A stretch of DNA of 64,000 nt from Vespa crabro (Eukaryota > Arthropoda > Insecta > Hymenoptera > Vespidae). The notes under the pieces are model-generated. The model was given only the letters and a program-made list of their open reading frames with translations, did not search any database and was not told the DNA's origin. A program made the position numbers and the translations under genes. Shown one piece after another: positions 13,280-26,892 of the stretch (its first letter is position 1; each line of letters starts with the position of its first letter). The stretch lies in contig NC_060963.1 in the NCBI RefSeq assembly GCF_910589235.1, positions 5,426,501-5,490,500 of the forward strand, read 5' to 3'.

Positions 13280-13631
13280 TGGCGACACTGTATGTATCTT
13301 TGATATTTTTCATAGGATAAAGTAGACAACTTTTACTATAGTATTGGCAGGACTGTTTAAAAGGCAAATCCGCTCGAAATTTGTTGATATAACCAAAATA
13401 GTCTAATTTTTAATACATCGATTAGTGGTTTCAGTCAGTATCAATCGATGTAATTATTCTATAATGGACAAAATTAAACTATTTATATGATATGATACCT
13501 TAAAATTTTTCGTGTATAGTAAAGTATGTTATTATATGCAAGTAAAATTTGAAATAGATCAAATTCTTTTAAAACAATAAACCAATCCTTGACAATCTAA
13601 TAAAATTTGTAGAAAGTATACAAATTATTAT
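12588..13631. other. Spacer between SLC35G1-like gene and SANBR homologue
   Basis: The 3' UTR of the transporter followed by AT-rich spacer and the SANBR promoter. It includes an AATAAA at about 13002 and an (ATT)n tract at 13243-13276. No coding frame supported. Confidence 0.5.
13243..13276. repeat. (ATT)n microsatellite
   Basis: About eleven trinucleotide repeats in intergenic DNA; the poly-Ile frame on the minus strand is an artefact of it. Confidence 0.95.
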
Positions 13632-16600
13632 ATGTCAGAAATGGAATTAAATAAAAACCGAAATCTAATATCAAAAAGACATTCGTGTTCATTTTTAGCA
13701 CCAAATTCTGCTACTCGAAAAGGTACACATCAACCTTTATTTTTAAATTCTATACTATATTAAGGTCTTTTCTTCATTAATTTAAAACTTACAATACAAT
13801 ATATCAAATCTATTATATACTTTATATTAATTGTCAATGTATTGGAAGATACATCCCAACAAAAACAGCTGGATGAACTTACCTACGGATTCTCTAAAAA
13901 TACATATGATATTAAGAATAATAAATATCCAAAACTGACAATTGGAATGTTCTTTGAATTTATGAGAACTGCGTATCAGGTGAATGATAGTTTTGAAGGT
14001 TTAGCTGCTATTCTTACAAATAAAAGTGAAATAAACTGGAATAAATTGGCAAAAATTAATTTAAATTTGGACATATCCATTGATAATAAAAATCCAGCAA
14101 ATGACAGTCAACTGCATAAGGATCTTTCAAATGAACTTGAAAGTCCTAACAACGAGATGTCAGATTTAACAAAAGCACTAAATACATGTACAAATGAAAA
14201 AACTGATTTTTATACACCAGAGATAATGCATAATACAGCAGATGACAATAATCAATTAATTTTACCTTTGACAACTAATCAATATACAAAAGAAATAAAA
14301 CCTTTGCAAAGTATTCATGATCAGTCAATTATGTGTTTGCAAACCATAAATTATACAGAAAAGCAAGATTATTTGCAAAATTCAAAACCAAAAGAGAATG
14401 ATATTAAGGATAGGAATCAGTTATCAGAGCATATATTACATGTAGAGCCATCAAAGAGTAAGCAACACATAGAAGAAAAAGAACCTATTTTAACAAAAAT
14501 TTTGCGGAAAAATTTGAGTGATATATTGCATGAAGGATTGTTAGACTCTATATTGCCATATATGCTTCCAAAACCTGCAATATCACAGCCTGTTATTAAA
14601 AAATCCATTGTTAATATAAACATCAAAAGGAGTACTTCTTTATCCAATGATATTGATAATGGAATAATAAATAATCTGTCAATATCTAAAGATAAAGATA
14701 AAAATAAACAAGTGAAAAAAGCTGCAGAGTAAGTTTTTTCGATTAACTTTCCAGTGCTAATAATTTATATAATAATATTATATAAAATAATAGGAGTATA
14801 TAGACAAAGATTCATTAATCAATGAAAAATTATATACAATGTTTAACTAATCCTAAGTATATTATTTTATATATTTTTTTAACAATTCTATTTTATTGCA
14901 GAAGTGCATTAACATTATACAATAGTAATATGTGTTAATTTTCATGGAACAATATATTTGTGTAATAATTTATTATAGTTATTTTCTCTCTAATATTTAC
15001 ATTTATTATATATATACACATATATAAATATATATTTCATAAGCAGTAAAAAGTACTATAATAGTAAAATGCTGAGAATATATTAATATTTTATATTAAT
15101 TTCTTATAGTTGCAAATAATTACCATTATAGAAATATACAAGGAAAGCTATTGTATATTTTTCATTCTTTATGTTTGTCATTAGTATGACAGAAGTAGAA
15201 ATTCATGTATGTGACGAGGGAAAAAATATGAAGAAGGATTTCCGATGTCCTCAAAAACTACTGATACAAAAAATGCATTATTTTGCTGATATAACAGCTG
15301 GCCAGAAATTAGAAGAAATAGATATATCTGTCCATTGTGATATTGTTATTTTTGATTGGTTAATGAGATGGGTTAAAAAAGATATCACAAAAAAATCTGA
15401 ATGGCCTACTTTAGAATCAAGCAATGTTATTCCTATAATGGTTTCTGCATCCTTTCTACAAATGGAACCGTTATTAGAAAATTGTTTTCAATATTGTCAT
15501 GACAATATGTCAGATATTTTAAAAACATCAACAATTTTAACATGCTTGAACGATAATCTTCTTACAAGGTAGAATATATCAAATATTTTTTATAAACTTT
15601 GAATATTGATAAATATTTTAATGAAATTTATTCTAAATATTTATTTTAACATATAGATTGGCTAAACTATTTACAAATGAGGATGTAGAAAATTTACAAG
15701 ACAAAAAAGATAAAATTCAAAGCCGATTGTTCTGCAAGCTTATCATGTCATTAATAGAAATTAATCCAGATAATAAAAAGGGACATTATGGTTCTTTGGC
15801 TACTTTATTTAAATGTGGAAAATGTAATAAAAATGTTGTGCAATCAATTTCTGACTTCATTCCATGTATTTCAACTGCTATGCAGATAGATAATAAAGGG
15901 ACTATTCATAATAAACATATAAGGTAATATTTTTTATACTATATGATAAAAAATATTTTATTTAATTGTAAATAAGAAGATGATATTTCTCTCTCAGAGA
16001 TTCAACATGGTCATTAAATGAATATATTACAAACTTGCGGATGGAATTGCGTTCATGGCGTAAAGTATATTGGAGATTGTGGGGTGACTGTCATTTTCTC
16101 TTTTGTCAATATTGTAATACATATTTTTCAATACATCAAATGGGTTGGTGTTGTTACCATCCTGAATGTCCACAATTTTTTGTAAATGAACATCAGAGAC
16201 CTATGTCATTTCCATTGGGCAGATATCCCTGTTGTAGTCAACGTGCTTACAGATTTGAAGTTTTACCAAACCAACAAGGCTGCAAATACAAGGTCTATAA
16301 ACTACTACTATTTATTTCAGTTTTTATCCATAACTATTATAATATATAATCTAAAAATTATATATTTTGATTAGGAACACTTACCAAATATCAAAACAGA
16401 AAATGATATGAATATATTGAACATCTTTATAACATACAGAGATATTATATCTATAGAACCCCCTCAGCTATTTTTTCCAGAAAAAATTACAAGATTAGTA
16501 ACACACGATTCAAGCATTCAACCAGGCAAGTTAATATGTAAAGAAACAATGTGGTGGAATGGTTTAGAACTTGTACCATCAAGACTGCAACTTGGTCTAT

Positions 16601-17115
16601 TAGGTACAGTAAAATAATATAATATTTTTACGAGAAAAAAGAAAATAGAAAATTACGATGTAACATAAGTTTCTGTAATTTTCAATTAATTTTTTATTGC
16701 AAGAAAAATTATAGAGAATTTGAATTCTCTTATCTAAATATAGGAAAAATTTGGAATGGATCAGTTATTCATAAGTCTACTCAGATCATTGACCTAGAAA
16801 AACCTTTGCAAAAAGATTATCGTCAAATAACAGGCAGATCTTCTACTAGCTCTTCAGTTACATTTAGTGATGACGATGAAATAGAAATGAATGATGATGA
16901 TAACACGGATAACGAATCGTATGACAGCGAAGAATCATCAGTATGGTCCAGTTTAAAAACTATTAAAAAAACAAACAAAAAATCGAAAGCTACAACTATC
17001 AAAAGGTATAGATAAATGTAATATATTATTAAATGCATCTTTCATATAAGTGCTTACATATATACGTATATATCAATCAATAAAATAATGTTTTTGCTTC
17101 TTTCTTATAAATTAT

Positions 17116-17185
<70 letters not shown>

Positions 17186-17844
17186 TATATAAATATATAT
17201 ATATATAGGGAAAATGGTAAATGTTGGAGTACAAGTTTAATGGTAAGATATAATCAGGATAATCAAAGAGATTTTGAAGAAAGAATTAATGCACAAATGA
17301 TTTCACTGTTAACAAAAAGAACATCTATAGAACACATCCTATTATCAAAATCATATAATAGACAACGCAGCCAAATTTATAAAAATATTCTACCAATAGG
17401 TATGTGTAAGTTTATCATTTTGTTCTTTTCCCTACAAATAATTTAATATATTTTAATTAAAAAATATAATAATGAACATATATATATTATATATATTATA
17501 TATATTAGTAATTATCACAACATATATATTACTATAGTTCATGTATTACATACACATATATTACTATAAATTTATGTATAGTCTTGTCTATTCTTCTATA
17601 CGTTTATTCTTAGTTTAAGAGGAAATATATTTTACAGTTAGATATGATTTTTTCACTAGTCATATACTATGACAAAAACAAATACACGTGCTTACATGTT
17701 TTATTACTTTTAGTATATATTATATTATTTCTTCAAATAGGTGGATCCTATATGAAATTAGAAGCAGAGTTTCGTGATCAATGGGCTCAAACTTATAAGA
17801 ACTCTTCAACGGGAAAGAACACAATGCGTTTGAAAAAACAATAA
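13632..17844 (+). CDS. SANBR (KIAA1841) homologue, SANT and BTB domain protein
   Basis: Homologue of vertebrate SANBR, a BTB-domain regulator first described in class switch recombination; its insect role is unknown. Nine exons: 13632-13722, 13849-14728, 15185-15568, 15657-15923, 15998-16292, 16375-16603, 16744-17005, 17209-17399 and 17741-17844, joined 2703 nt, 900 aa. The first 320 residues hold a possible SANT-like segment (FFEFMRTAYQV, INWNKLAKIN) and a divergent Asn/Lys-rich linker. From residue 324 the match is strong: EIHVCDEGKN, DFRCPQKLLIQKMHYFAD, EEIDISVHCDIVIFDWL, LNDNLLTRLAKLF, then SWRKVYWRLWGDC with a Cys/His-rich stretch. An acidic segment (SDDDEIEMNDDD) and a basic KKTNKKSK follow. 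Exon 1 rests only on phase, and the exon 2 acceptor has a weak pyrimidine tract. Intron 7 contains a long (TA)n tract. Confidence 0.93.
17119..17180. repeat. (TA)n microsatellite in SANBR intron 7
   Basis: About thirty TA units, followed after a short break by a second AT run that forms part of the acceptor region of exon 8. Confidence 0.97.
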
Positions 17845-18396
17845 GCTTTACTAAACATATTTAAAATCTTTTATATAAATTATATTTCATCTATATCGTT
17901 ATGTTAGGCTAATATTCACGTATTTTTGTAATTTATGATACGAAAAAATTGTGTTTATACAAAATATAAGTTACCTACGATAATTAAAATTAAACAACTG
18001 AACGTGAAATGTAGAAAATTTGCAATTTTTATTTCCTTCGATTATCTACATTAATTTTCAAATATTTCGTGTTAATTATGGAACAATATATCATTTTTAT
18101 TTAAAAACGCGACTTATCAATTTTATTTACTAGTCACTCAAATACAAGAAGAAACAAAATGCGAAATAAGCAAAAAGTTTTTTTATTTATATTTTTTTCA
18201 ATAAATAGATTTGGAAGGAAAATGTAATTAATGCTATTTTATTAGAAAATTAAACAAAACTTTACTAGAGTTTACTGTAAAATACATAAAATAAATACTT
18301 ATTAATAAATATAATACTTATCAAGAAAAAATGACCATCTATTGATATTTGTACATTAAATTGAACTTTGATCTTTAAAGGATAATAACAATCTTA
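17845..18396. other. Convergent 3' spacer between SANBR and HELLS
   Basis: About 550 bp of AT-rich DNA holding the two facing 3' UTRs. No further gene seen. Confidence 0.5.
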
Positions 18397-21300
18397 TCAA
18401 GTAAATTTTTTTGTATCAACAGGATTGTTGCATACCAAATCACTTCTATCCATTAATTCATTGAGTTCTGCTTCTGTGAACACTAATAAATTATCACTTG
18501 TATTTATTGTACTTTTTCATATTAAATATAAAAAATTGAAAATACACTTAAATTTGTTATAAAAATTTAGATTTATAAATATAAGATTGTGTTATAAAAA
18601 ATTACCTTCTTTTGTAGATGTAACAATTTTAGATTCTTTTGATTCTAAAAGTTGTTTTAATTCTATAAGTGTTTCCTTACTGTGAATATTTAGCTTGCAC
18701 AATTCTTTAGACATAACCATCTTTTCCAAAAGCCGTTTAGCTTCAGCACGTTTAACTATTGCTTCATCAATTGTTCCTTTAGTACATAATTTATAAATTA
18801 CAACAGGACGAGTTTGACCAATTCTATGACAACGTGCCATTGCTTGTATATCTACTTGTGGATTCTACAAATATAATATATATATTGAATATAACTTTCA
18901 TACTATAACGAATTCTCATAATTTGTTGTATAATTCTATATAATACTATTAACATACCCAATCACTATCATATATAATCACAGTATCAGCAGCAGCAAGG
19001 TTAAGTCCTGTGCCACCAGCTTTTGTAGATATAAGAAACAAGAACAATTCAGGATCTGTATTAAATTTTTTAATATTTATACTTCTTTCTTCTAGTTTAT
19101 TTATACCATCTAATCTAACATATTTATAATCTCGTAATGAAAGATAATCTTCTATGACATCAAGTATTGTTGTCATTGTTGAGAATAAAAGAACTTTATG
19201 TCCTTGGCTTTTCAATTTAGATAACATAGCATCCATTACTAAAAGTTTACCAGAAGATTTGATAATATCATCATTAATTGTTGAAACACTAATAAAATCC
19301 ACAGGATTGTGAATCAAATATGGATGATTGACAATCTTTTTATATACTGCCCCTGAAATAGCAAAAAAAATATACAATAATAAGAATAACAGTTAGAACT
19401 GTTGTTTGTGTATACAAACGATACATACAAAATATATATATGTATATATACAATTATATGTTAATTACTTACACCTGTTTCGGAAACGTAGGTTGATAAA
19501 GTAATCACGATTCTGATCATTAATATCAATATGTTGCTTCCACATAGTTAGATCTTGTTCTATTTTTGTACACTCTTTGTTTGGTACAGGAGATGTTAAT
19601 TGATAGTTTAAATTATCACAGTTATTAAATGTATTTTTCAAAATACACTTTCTTTTAGGTCTGCTACCATCCAATGTTTGCAAAATAGATTCTTTCTCAG
19701 TTTTACTATCAATGTCGTAATTTAAAACTGCTTTATATAAGTCATGTTGCAACTGTGTGAGTGGAGCATAAACAATTAATTCTTTTTTCGGCGGAATATT
19801 TAAATGGACATCTGATTTCTCACGTCTTAAAACAAAAGGCTTCAAAATTTCCCTTAATGATGATAGAATGTGTTTCTCTTCTTCTTGTTTTAAAATCTTT
19901 TCAGTACCCTCTGTACCTTGTAACTCTTTCACATTAAACCAGGATTCAAATACAGCCAAATCATTAAATATTTCTGGTAATAAAAAGTTAAGAAGTGACC
20001 ATAGTTCAGCTAGATTATTTTGAAGTGGTGTACCAGTCAATAAAAGACGATTCATAGATGGAAATGTTCTCACGACTCTATAAAATGATATAGATTTTAA
20101 ATTATAATAGTACAAAAAAGAATATAAATAAAATAACTTTCAGCCCTAAATATCATTTCAAATATGTTATACATTACAGATACCAACTTACTTAGCTAAT
20201 AGAGATTGATGATTTTTAATTCTATGACCTTCATCTATAATTATGTATCTCCATTTCTGGGACATAAAAAAACTATTTTCTAATAATGGTACTTCAAATG
20301 TGGTTATTACAATAGGTTGTGTTTTATATCCTCCCATAAGCTGGTGAGATTGTTTAATTTTTTTAGAAAGACCTAATCTTTCACTTTTTGGTCCATGAAA
20401 TACTATTACTGGTAAAGAAGGGGCAAATTTTTCAAATTCTGAAATCCAATTTGGCATTGTAGAAAGTGGTACAATTATTAAATAAGGGCCATCTTGATGC
20501 TTCTCTATAAGATGACATAACAATGCTATTATTTGAATTGTTTTTCCAAGTCCCATTTCATCAGCTAAGATACCATTTAATCCATTCTCATACAATACTT
20601 TCAACCATTGCAAACCTTCCCTTTGATATTTATATAAAATACCATTAAAATATTTTGGAGCATTAGAATTTTCACAGCCATCTATTTGTACGTGAGTATC
20701 TAAATTCAATAATTCTTCTGTAATTTCTTCTTCACTTAAATTCATTTTTGATTTATTCGAATTTACGCGTTTTTCCATCTAAAAGAAATTTTAAATGTTA
20801 AAAATAATTTATATACTTCAAAATATAAAACATAAAAAGTAGGTACATTTTACATTATATTTATTATATGTTTGAATTTATTATACTTTTCTAAAATAAT
20901 ATATATGTGATTCACCTTTGGAGAAAAATATTGTTTTATATCATATTCTTGAGTATTTTTTTTTCTTCCTTTTTTTTGTGGTGGTATATTCTCATTAATA
21001 TTTAATATTCCGTTTCTCTCGTCTTTTTTATTTTTTATCTCTTGCGATGAAGTTGGAGTAATTTTTTTCATAAGATAATTAGCATAAAATTGACTTTGAT
21101 TTAAAAGATGCATCAACCGTTTATATCTTTGTTCGTGTAATATTTTATTATATTCTTCCTGTGCAATGCGCTTTTCTTCAATATTAATCTCATCTCGCCT
21201 TCTTTTTTTTTCTTTCTTAATATCATCTTCAATAACTGAATTATTAAATTTAACTTGATCGGCAATTGTACTCAAAGATTTATTATCAATCGATTCACCT

Positions 21301-21449
21301 CAAATAATAGTTGTTGATATAATAAATTATTTAATCTCTTATATACGCATACGTTTAAAAATATTACTTTAATTATACTTACTCCTTATTCTTATATTAG
21401 AATTATTATTCTCTTTCGTTATTAAAATTTTGTCACTCTTTTGCTCCAT
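18397..21449 (-). CDS. HELLS: HELLS/LSH lymphoid-specific SNF2-family chromatin remodeller
   Basis: ATP-dependent nucleosome remodeller which, with CDCA7, opens chromatin for maintenance DNA methylation. Seven exons: 21449-21383, 21298-20916, 20778-20192, 20077-19473, 19346-18958, 18864-18606 and 18473-18397, joined 2367 nt, 788 aa (human 838). N-terminal coiled coil with [19 protein letters not shown]. Helicase motifs in order: [11 protein letters not shown] (Walker A), [11 protein letters not shown] (DEGH box), [52 protein letters not shown] and [11 protein letters not shown]. The tail ends in ELMDRSDL, matching the human LLDRSDL. The exon 4 to 5 junction uses a consensus GTAAGT donor and an acceptor inside GGGGCAG, restoring [12 protein letters not shown]. 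Drosophila lacks this gene, which fits an insect that keeps CpG methylation. Confidence 0.95.
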
Positions 21450-22844
21450 CTTCGAAAGAAACAAAAAATATGAAAATCTCTGTAACAACGAAGTATAACT
21501 AAAACCATTTAGCGCCTAAATTCCCACCAAATTTAAAGAAGATTAAAGGAAATTTTCAACGTAAACCTCTTTTATCTATATAGCGATCACCAGTTTATCC
21601 AGATTAGACATTACACAAATAGTGCCTTTATAACGAACACATGTGCACTAGACTTGACAAATTACTAGTAAAAAGAGTTACTAGGCAACAAATACTGCGA
21701 CTTCGAGTCATGATTACTAGACTGGGCAAGAATCTCACATCCAATCATTGACATATAGGAACATATAAATATGTGTTATTTTTTGTTATATCTTTATTAT
21801 ATTGTTGCTACAAATAAATTTTTAAAACAGTAAAATATCATCTCGTTATTTAGAAAATGAATTGTAATTATTTAATTATATCATTAGTAGCGAAAAATTG
21901 CACACGTTTTTTGAAAGTGCTTAAATAAAAAAATATAACAATATATAAAATATATCGAACTAAAACTCACGATAATTCAAGCGTTATCTAGTAACATTTT
22001 TCGAAATGTATATTGAACAGTTATTAGCTTGATTTTACTTATTGTGGTATATATATCATGCGAATGGTATAATAGATAAAGAAAGTATGTGTAATCCAAA
22101 AAATATAAACATTATACGGATTATATTGTCAAAAAACAAGCAAAGAATAAAATGTTAGATAATCTTGATATTGTCAAAAATTTATCATTAGATCAAATAA
22201 TATAGATCGTTCAGTTCTCATCGGGTAGAAACTGCTGTTATTGGAAATCCTGATTCTTTTTTATATATAGTATTTTACTTGTTATTATACGTTTGTTATT
22301 ATTCACTGTTATGCCAAATGATATTAATTTCAAATAAAAAATTTTGTATATAATATGAAACAAACAAAATATTAATTGAAATAAATTAAGAGAATATATA
22401 TATATATATATATGCATTTCTATACCCATGTATAAGATTTTTAAATGGTTATTTATATCATGAAAATATAGGTTAAAAACAATATACAATTAAAAGCTTT
22501 ATTGTTTGGTGCATTACTGATTGAGTGAATCGTTGATTAAAGATAACCAAATTTGATCGAAGTAGCTTTAAGTACATTAGTTGGTCAGTATATACATATA
22601 TATGCATATACATGCTCAGTATAAATTTTGTTATAGTACTTTCATAAAACAATTATGAAATAATCATTGTTATAAGAGATGGATCAAAGAATTAAATAAA
22701 TGACATAATAAATTTGCAAAATTTTTGTCTATTATTTACTGTTACAAACAAAGATTATTCCAGTATTCATGCATATATAGAAATCATTATGAATAAACAA
22801 ACGAGAGATGAATATACGTATATTATTTGTTTATATTTCAGAAA
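21450..22844. other. Spacer between divergent HELLS and SMIM12
   Basis: About 1.4 kb. A moderately GC-richer stretch at 21480-21730 is a plausible HELLS promoter. A short (TA)n lies at 22394-22413. The acceptor TTTCAG ending at 22841 shows that SMIM12 has at least one upstream non-coding exon, which I could not place. No other gene. Confidence 0.45.
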
Positions 22845-23090
22845 ATGTGGTCGAAGATTGTGGCAAGAATCGCCAATAAATATATTCCGTATATATCACT
22901 TCCATTTGGTTGTGTTATTGGTTTTATTGGATATCATTTAGAGGGATGGATATCCAACCGTTATACACCTGCGACCCCCCCTGTGAATCAGCAACGTCAA
23001 GAAAGATTACTAGAAAATATAGATTCTACATCTAATAAGAAAAAGCATAATCCTTTAGAGGTCAATCTTTCACCTTCGCTTTCGACTTAA
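22845..23090 (+). CDS. SMIM12: SMIM12-like small integral membrane protein
   Basis: 81-residue protein starting MWSKIVARI, in one coding exon that opens three bases after a splice acceptor at 22841. A single membrane segment at about residues 13-33 (YIPYISLPFGCVIGFIGYHLE) is followed by a hydrophilic tail. The layout and the blocks YAPYV/YIPYI, GxxGYHLE and QERLLENI match vertebrate SMIM12 (C1orf212, 92 aa). Function is unknown across the family. Confidence 0.85.
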   Translation: MWSKIVARIANKYIPYISLPFGCVIGFIGYHLEGWISNRYTPATPPVNQQRQERLLENIDSTSNKKKHNPLEVNLSPSLST

Positions 23091-23293
23091 TGCATATATA
23101 TAGGCAAATTTACTTACACATTTACTAACTGTTTTAATGTTGATTACCTACTTTATGTAATATAAATATGTAAATATAAAAGTACATATTAAGCCATTTA
23201 AGTAATAAAAATAATAATTTTATGTAACCGTTACGATAAATCCTATATTTAGATATTGTTTTGTAAATTTATATCTTTCCTATATATAGAGGC

Positions 23294-23357
<64 letters not shown>

Positions 23358-25440
23358 AATGTAGAGAAAATGCCTGTTATCTAGTTTTAAGTAAACGGTT
23401 TCATGTTTTAACTAGATTCGTTTATGATATGATTAATAAAAAATAAGTCACACACATCATATATTTATATATTAATTTTAATATTTCGTTTCATAATGCT
23501 TATTATATACGTAATGAATGCCTTCTAGGCAAAACACTCAGTGATTTTATTAATATAAATCAAGTTTGGTCCATGCATGTATATGTATATAACTGTTGAC
23601 ATATATACATTTTTAAGTATTCTAATTCATAATCTTCAGTATTAAACTTAATTTTTTTTATATTTACATATTACTTTCTTAAAAAATCACATTCTTTCAC
23701 ATGTAAGATATATACTAGAAATAAATAATATAGTTATAGTAATAATACATTTAACATATTTGGTATTATTATTACACACATTTCTACAGTCAGTAATGTG
23801 TTAATTCTTTTAAATGTTATGACTAGATAGTTTAAGTCTTTTTGAATAAACTTATCAACTACTTATTACTTCACTAAATATTAAGATCTGAATATATCAT
23901 TACATGAAGCAACAAAACACAGATCCAAGAGGCACATAAATTTAGAATAACAATTTCTTCTTATAAAAACATATTTCATTTCAAGATTTTATAATTTATA
24001 AAAAAAATATTTACTTCAGATTAAAATTAAAATTGTTTCAATATGATTTTATTTCATCTTTACTCTATATTCTGGTTTTACTTATTGGATATGTCGGCAC
24101 ATATGAAAGTAATACAGTACACATTCTTCAGCATTCTATGACTAAAATTTCTTAAATAGCAAAAAACTGAATAGTATTGGAAGAAAAAAATAACTTTTAT
24201 TTTGTTTTATTTTGGAAGATATATTACGTTTTTCCTTTGTCTGCTTTTATTATAGATAAATGTTTCCCAAAATATAAAATCTTTAGAAATATCTGCGTTT
24301 AATTATTTAATTCAAATGGGACTAAAAAATTGAAAATGATTGTAACAGTCAAAATTCAAAATTTAGAAATGATGAATCTTTATATAAAATATTAGAAATA
24401 TTATTTTAGTAGTATAATTACAAAATACACATTAAATTGGAGTAAATGTGATATAAATATTCATTATATATGTATTTTTATTTTCAAAAATTCTTAATTT
24501 TCTGTCTTATTAACTAATCAAATAATTTAATTATTTTATATGTAATATCTTATAAAGATTTAATGTAATGTAATAGAATTAAATTCATAACATTACTTTA
24601 TACAGACAGATATTTATGTCATAGAATCAGAGATGTCTAAGTGGATACTTATAAGAATATTAGGTGTTATGTATATTGTTATATTGTGTTGACCTCATTG
24701 CAATGTTTAATGTCTGTTCTTTTGGAGGCACTTAGCTTTTATATTTTGTTCTTTTACAAAGTGTGTAATTAGATTAACAAGGCTAACAAAGTAGAAATGA
24801 AGATTAATCCATTAGACATCTCTCTCCCTCTATCTCTATCACAGATGATATTAATATTTTTTGATTACAAAAGTATATGATTATTCTAAATTAACTGACA
24901 AATAATAATATTAAAAATGAAAAGAAAGTATGTATATGATTGAAATATATTGCAAGTGCTTTTTGTTAATAATAATCTCTCTTTAGATTGAATTTCATGC
25001 AATTTTAATTTATTTTTTTATATTAACAATTTTATAGATTGTAGAAAAATGTATGACATAAAAGAACAAATTCAAGCTTTATTTATATTGCTATTTCGCA
25101 ATGCTTTGGAAAATAAATATGCAATAACAATTATTTGATCAATATTATAAAAAAATTTATTAAACTAATAATACTAAAATTTTTTCAAAATAATAAATAA
25201 ATATTACCTTATTAGATTACAACTGAATGTAGATACATTATTTGGTTTCCTAGTAAAACTTTATATACTTATTTAAGTAATTAAACATTTTAAGTTTTTT
25301 AAACACTTTCCACTGATCAATGTTGTAAGTCTATCTATATTGATATTTTTTCGCGACAATGATATTGCTATTTTCATAGACTTACAGGTACTGATTATAT
25401 GCACATATGATACGTTGTTGAGCAGACAGTACTTAGTCAA
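23091..25440. other. Convergent spacer / 3' UTRs of SMIM12 and egghead
   Basis: About 2.3 kb of very AT-rich DNA without a convincing frame. It starts with a (TA)n tract at 23299-23354. The right part probably contains the egghead 3' UTR. No RNA gene recognised. Confidence 0.5.
23299..23354. repeat. (AT)n microsatellite
   Basis: About 28 uninterrupted AT dinucleotides in the SMIM12 3' region. Confidence 0.97.
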
Positions 25441-26892
25441 TCATACAGTTATAGGTGGTTTGTACTCTTTGTTAACTACATAAAATTTATGTTTTTTACC
25501 AAATAAACCCCATATTACAGCAACATTCTCAATTATTAAATTAAACGGAATAGTTGATAATGCTCCACACAAACATAATAAAAAATGAATAATGCCAAAA
25601 CGATACAAAGAAAATGATTTAACTACTCCAAATATGTACATATAAATATTTACTGCCCCTATAAAAGCACACAAAAAATCTATAAGTGGAGAACAACTAA
25701 TAGGACATAGTCCTGCTAAAACGATATTAGAAGTAGATAAGGGCATTGTTATCCACGAATAACAAGATATACCTAGTAGCAATTTTTTTTTTAATGGAAT
25801 TGCTTTGGAATGCACCACTAATAATATACCTTGTAGCCACCTTTTTCTTTGTTGTACAAAATCCCATAATGTAAATGGTGATTTTTCCCACATTTCTCCA
25901 TCTACAAAATTAAATGTATATCCTTGTGAAAAGGCTTTCATGGCAAAAAAGCAATCTTCTGCAACAGATCCATCTAAACCATTGTTGAATGAAACTTCTC
26001 TCTCTGCTGCCATCTATAAGATAAAAGTTGTTTTTTATTAAAAGTTGAATATCCGATTTGATAATAAGAAATGTAATCTACTAATTACCTGAGTGACAAC
26101 ATAAGAACCCTTCATACTAAACAATGGTTTATGAAACATTGTAAATTGTAATCTTAATTTTCCCATGTCATCTGCTACTCTAAAGCTGTCTGCTAATGTT
26201 GTAATCCAATTAACAACATCTTCATTTGCATATGTGATTAGGCCTTGACCAAATTGATGTTTCCCATCCAATACAAAATTTAATATTCCACGAATAGAAT
26301 TTTCTGTCATTAAAGTTTCTTCATCCAAATGTACAATCCAATCATGATCAGCTAACTCATTTACTGAATTTTCAAGGCAGTATTGTAAAGCACGTGCTTT
26401 AAACAAAGCACCACTACTTGTGCGATAATTTGCAGGTACAACAATTTCTCTAATTCTACGATGAGATACCAACCCTATTGGTTTGTCACTTACTACTTCT
26501 ATTTGGAAATTCTCAAGGCCTGCTTCTATACATTTATTTAAATTTCTATTTACATTAGTTTTGACTAATTGTGGATAATCTCCACGTGTTACTATTCTGA
26601 TACAAATAAATGGTGCCAATAATGGTGAACCTTTCAGAATAACTTTATCCGGAAATGCATTATAAATTGTTAAACCAAAAAAATTAAATAGAACTTGAGG
26701 AAGCGAAAGAAAAGTCACACTTCTTAACAGATACAATATTAAAGCACCAAAAAATCCATATCGGACCCAGGGATCTAATTGTTCTGTTTTATTGATATTC
26801 CATTGTAATCCTCCAGAGACAAATTCAAATATAAGAATAACAATGAGCAGCAAGCAACAGTGTAAAACATGTTTCATAATACTGCTTAACAT
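25441..26892 (-). CDS. egh: Egghead, beta-1,4-mannosyltransferase (glycosphingolipid synthesis)
   Basis: Egghead adds mannose to glucosylceramide, giving the mactosylceramide core of arthropod glycosphingolipids. Two coding exons, 26892-26089 and 26013-25441, joined in phase 0 (CAG|ATG), give 458 aa; the Drosophila protein is 457 aa. GT2 family layout: two N-terminal membrane segments (about residues 6-28 and 44-68), a cytosolic catalytic domain with IRIVTRGD, the metal-binding HLDEETLMT, the acceptor-site acidic VAEDCFFA, and a QQRKRWLQG motif (QxxRW class). Several C-terminal membrane segments follow. An acceptor (TATTACAG) five bases upstream of the ATG means the gene has a non-coding leader exon. 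Divergent from the OCRL homologue. Identity is very secure. Confidence 0.96.

Noticed and set aside
22238..22489. 83-aa minus-strand frame between HELLS and SMIM12
   Set aside because: Hydrophobic, Tyr/Ile-rich product of AT-rich DNA crossing a (TA)n tract; no homology.
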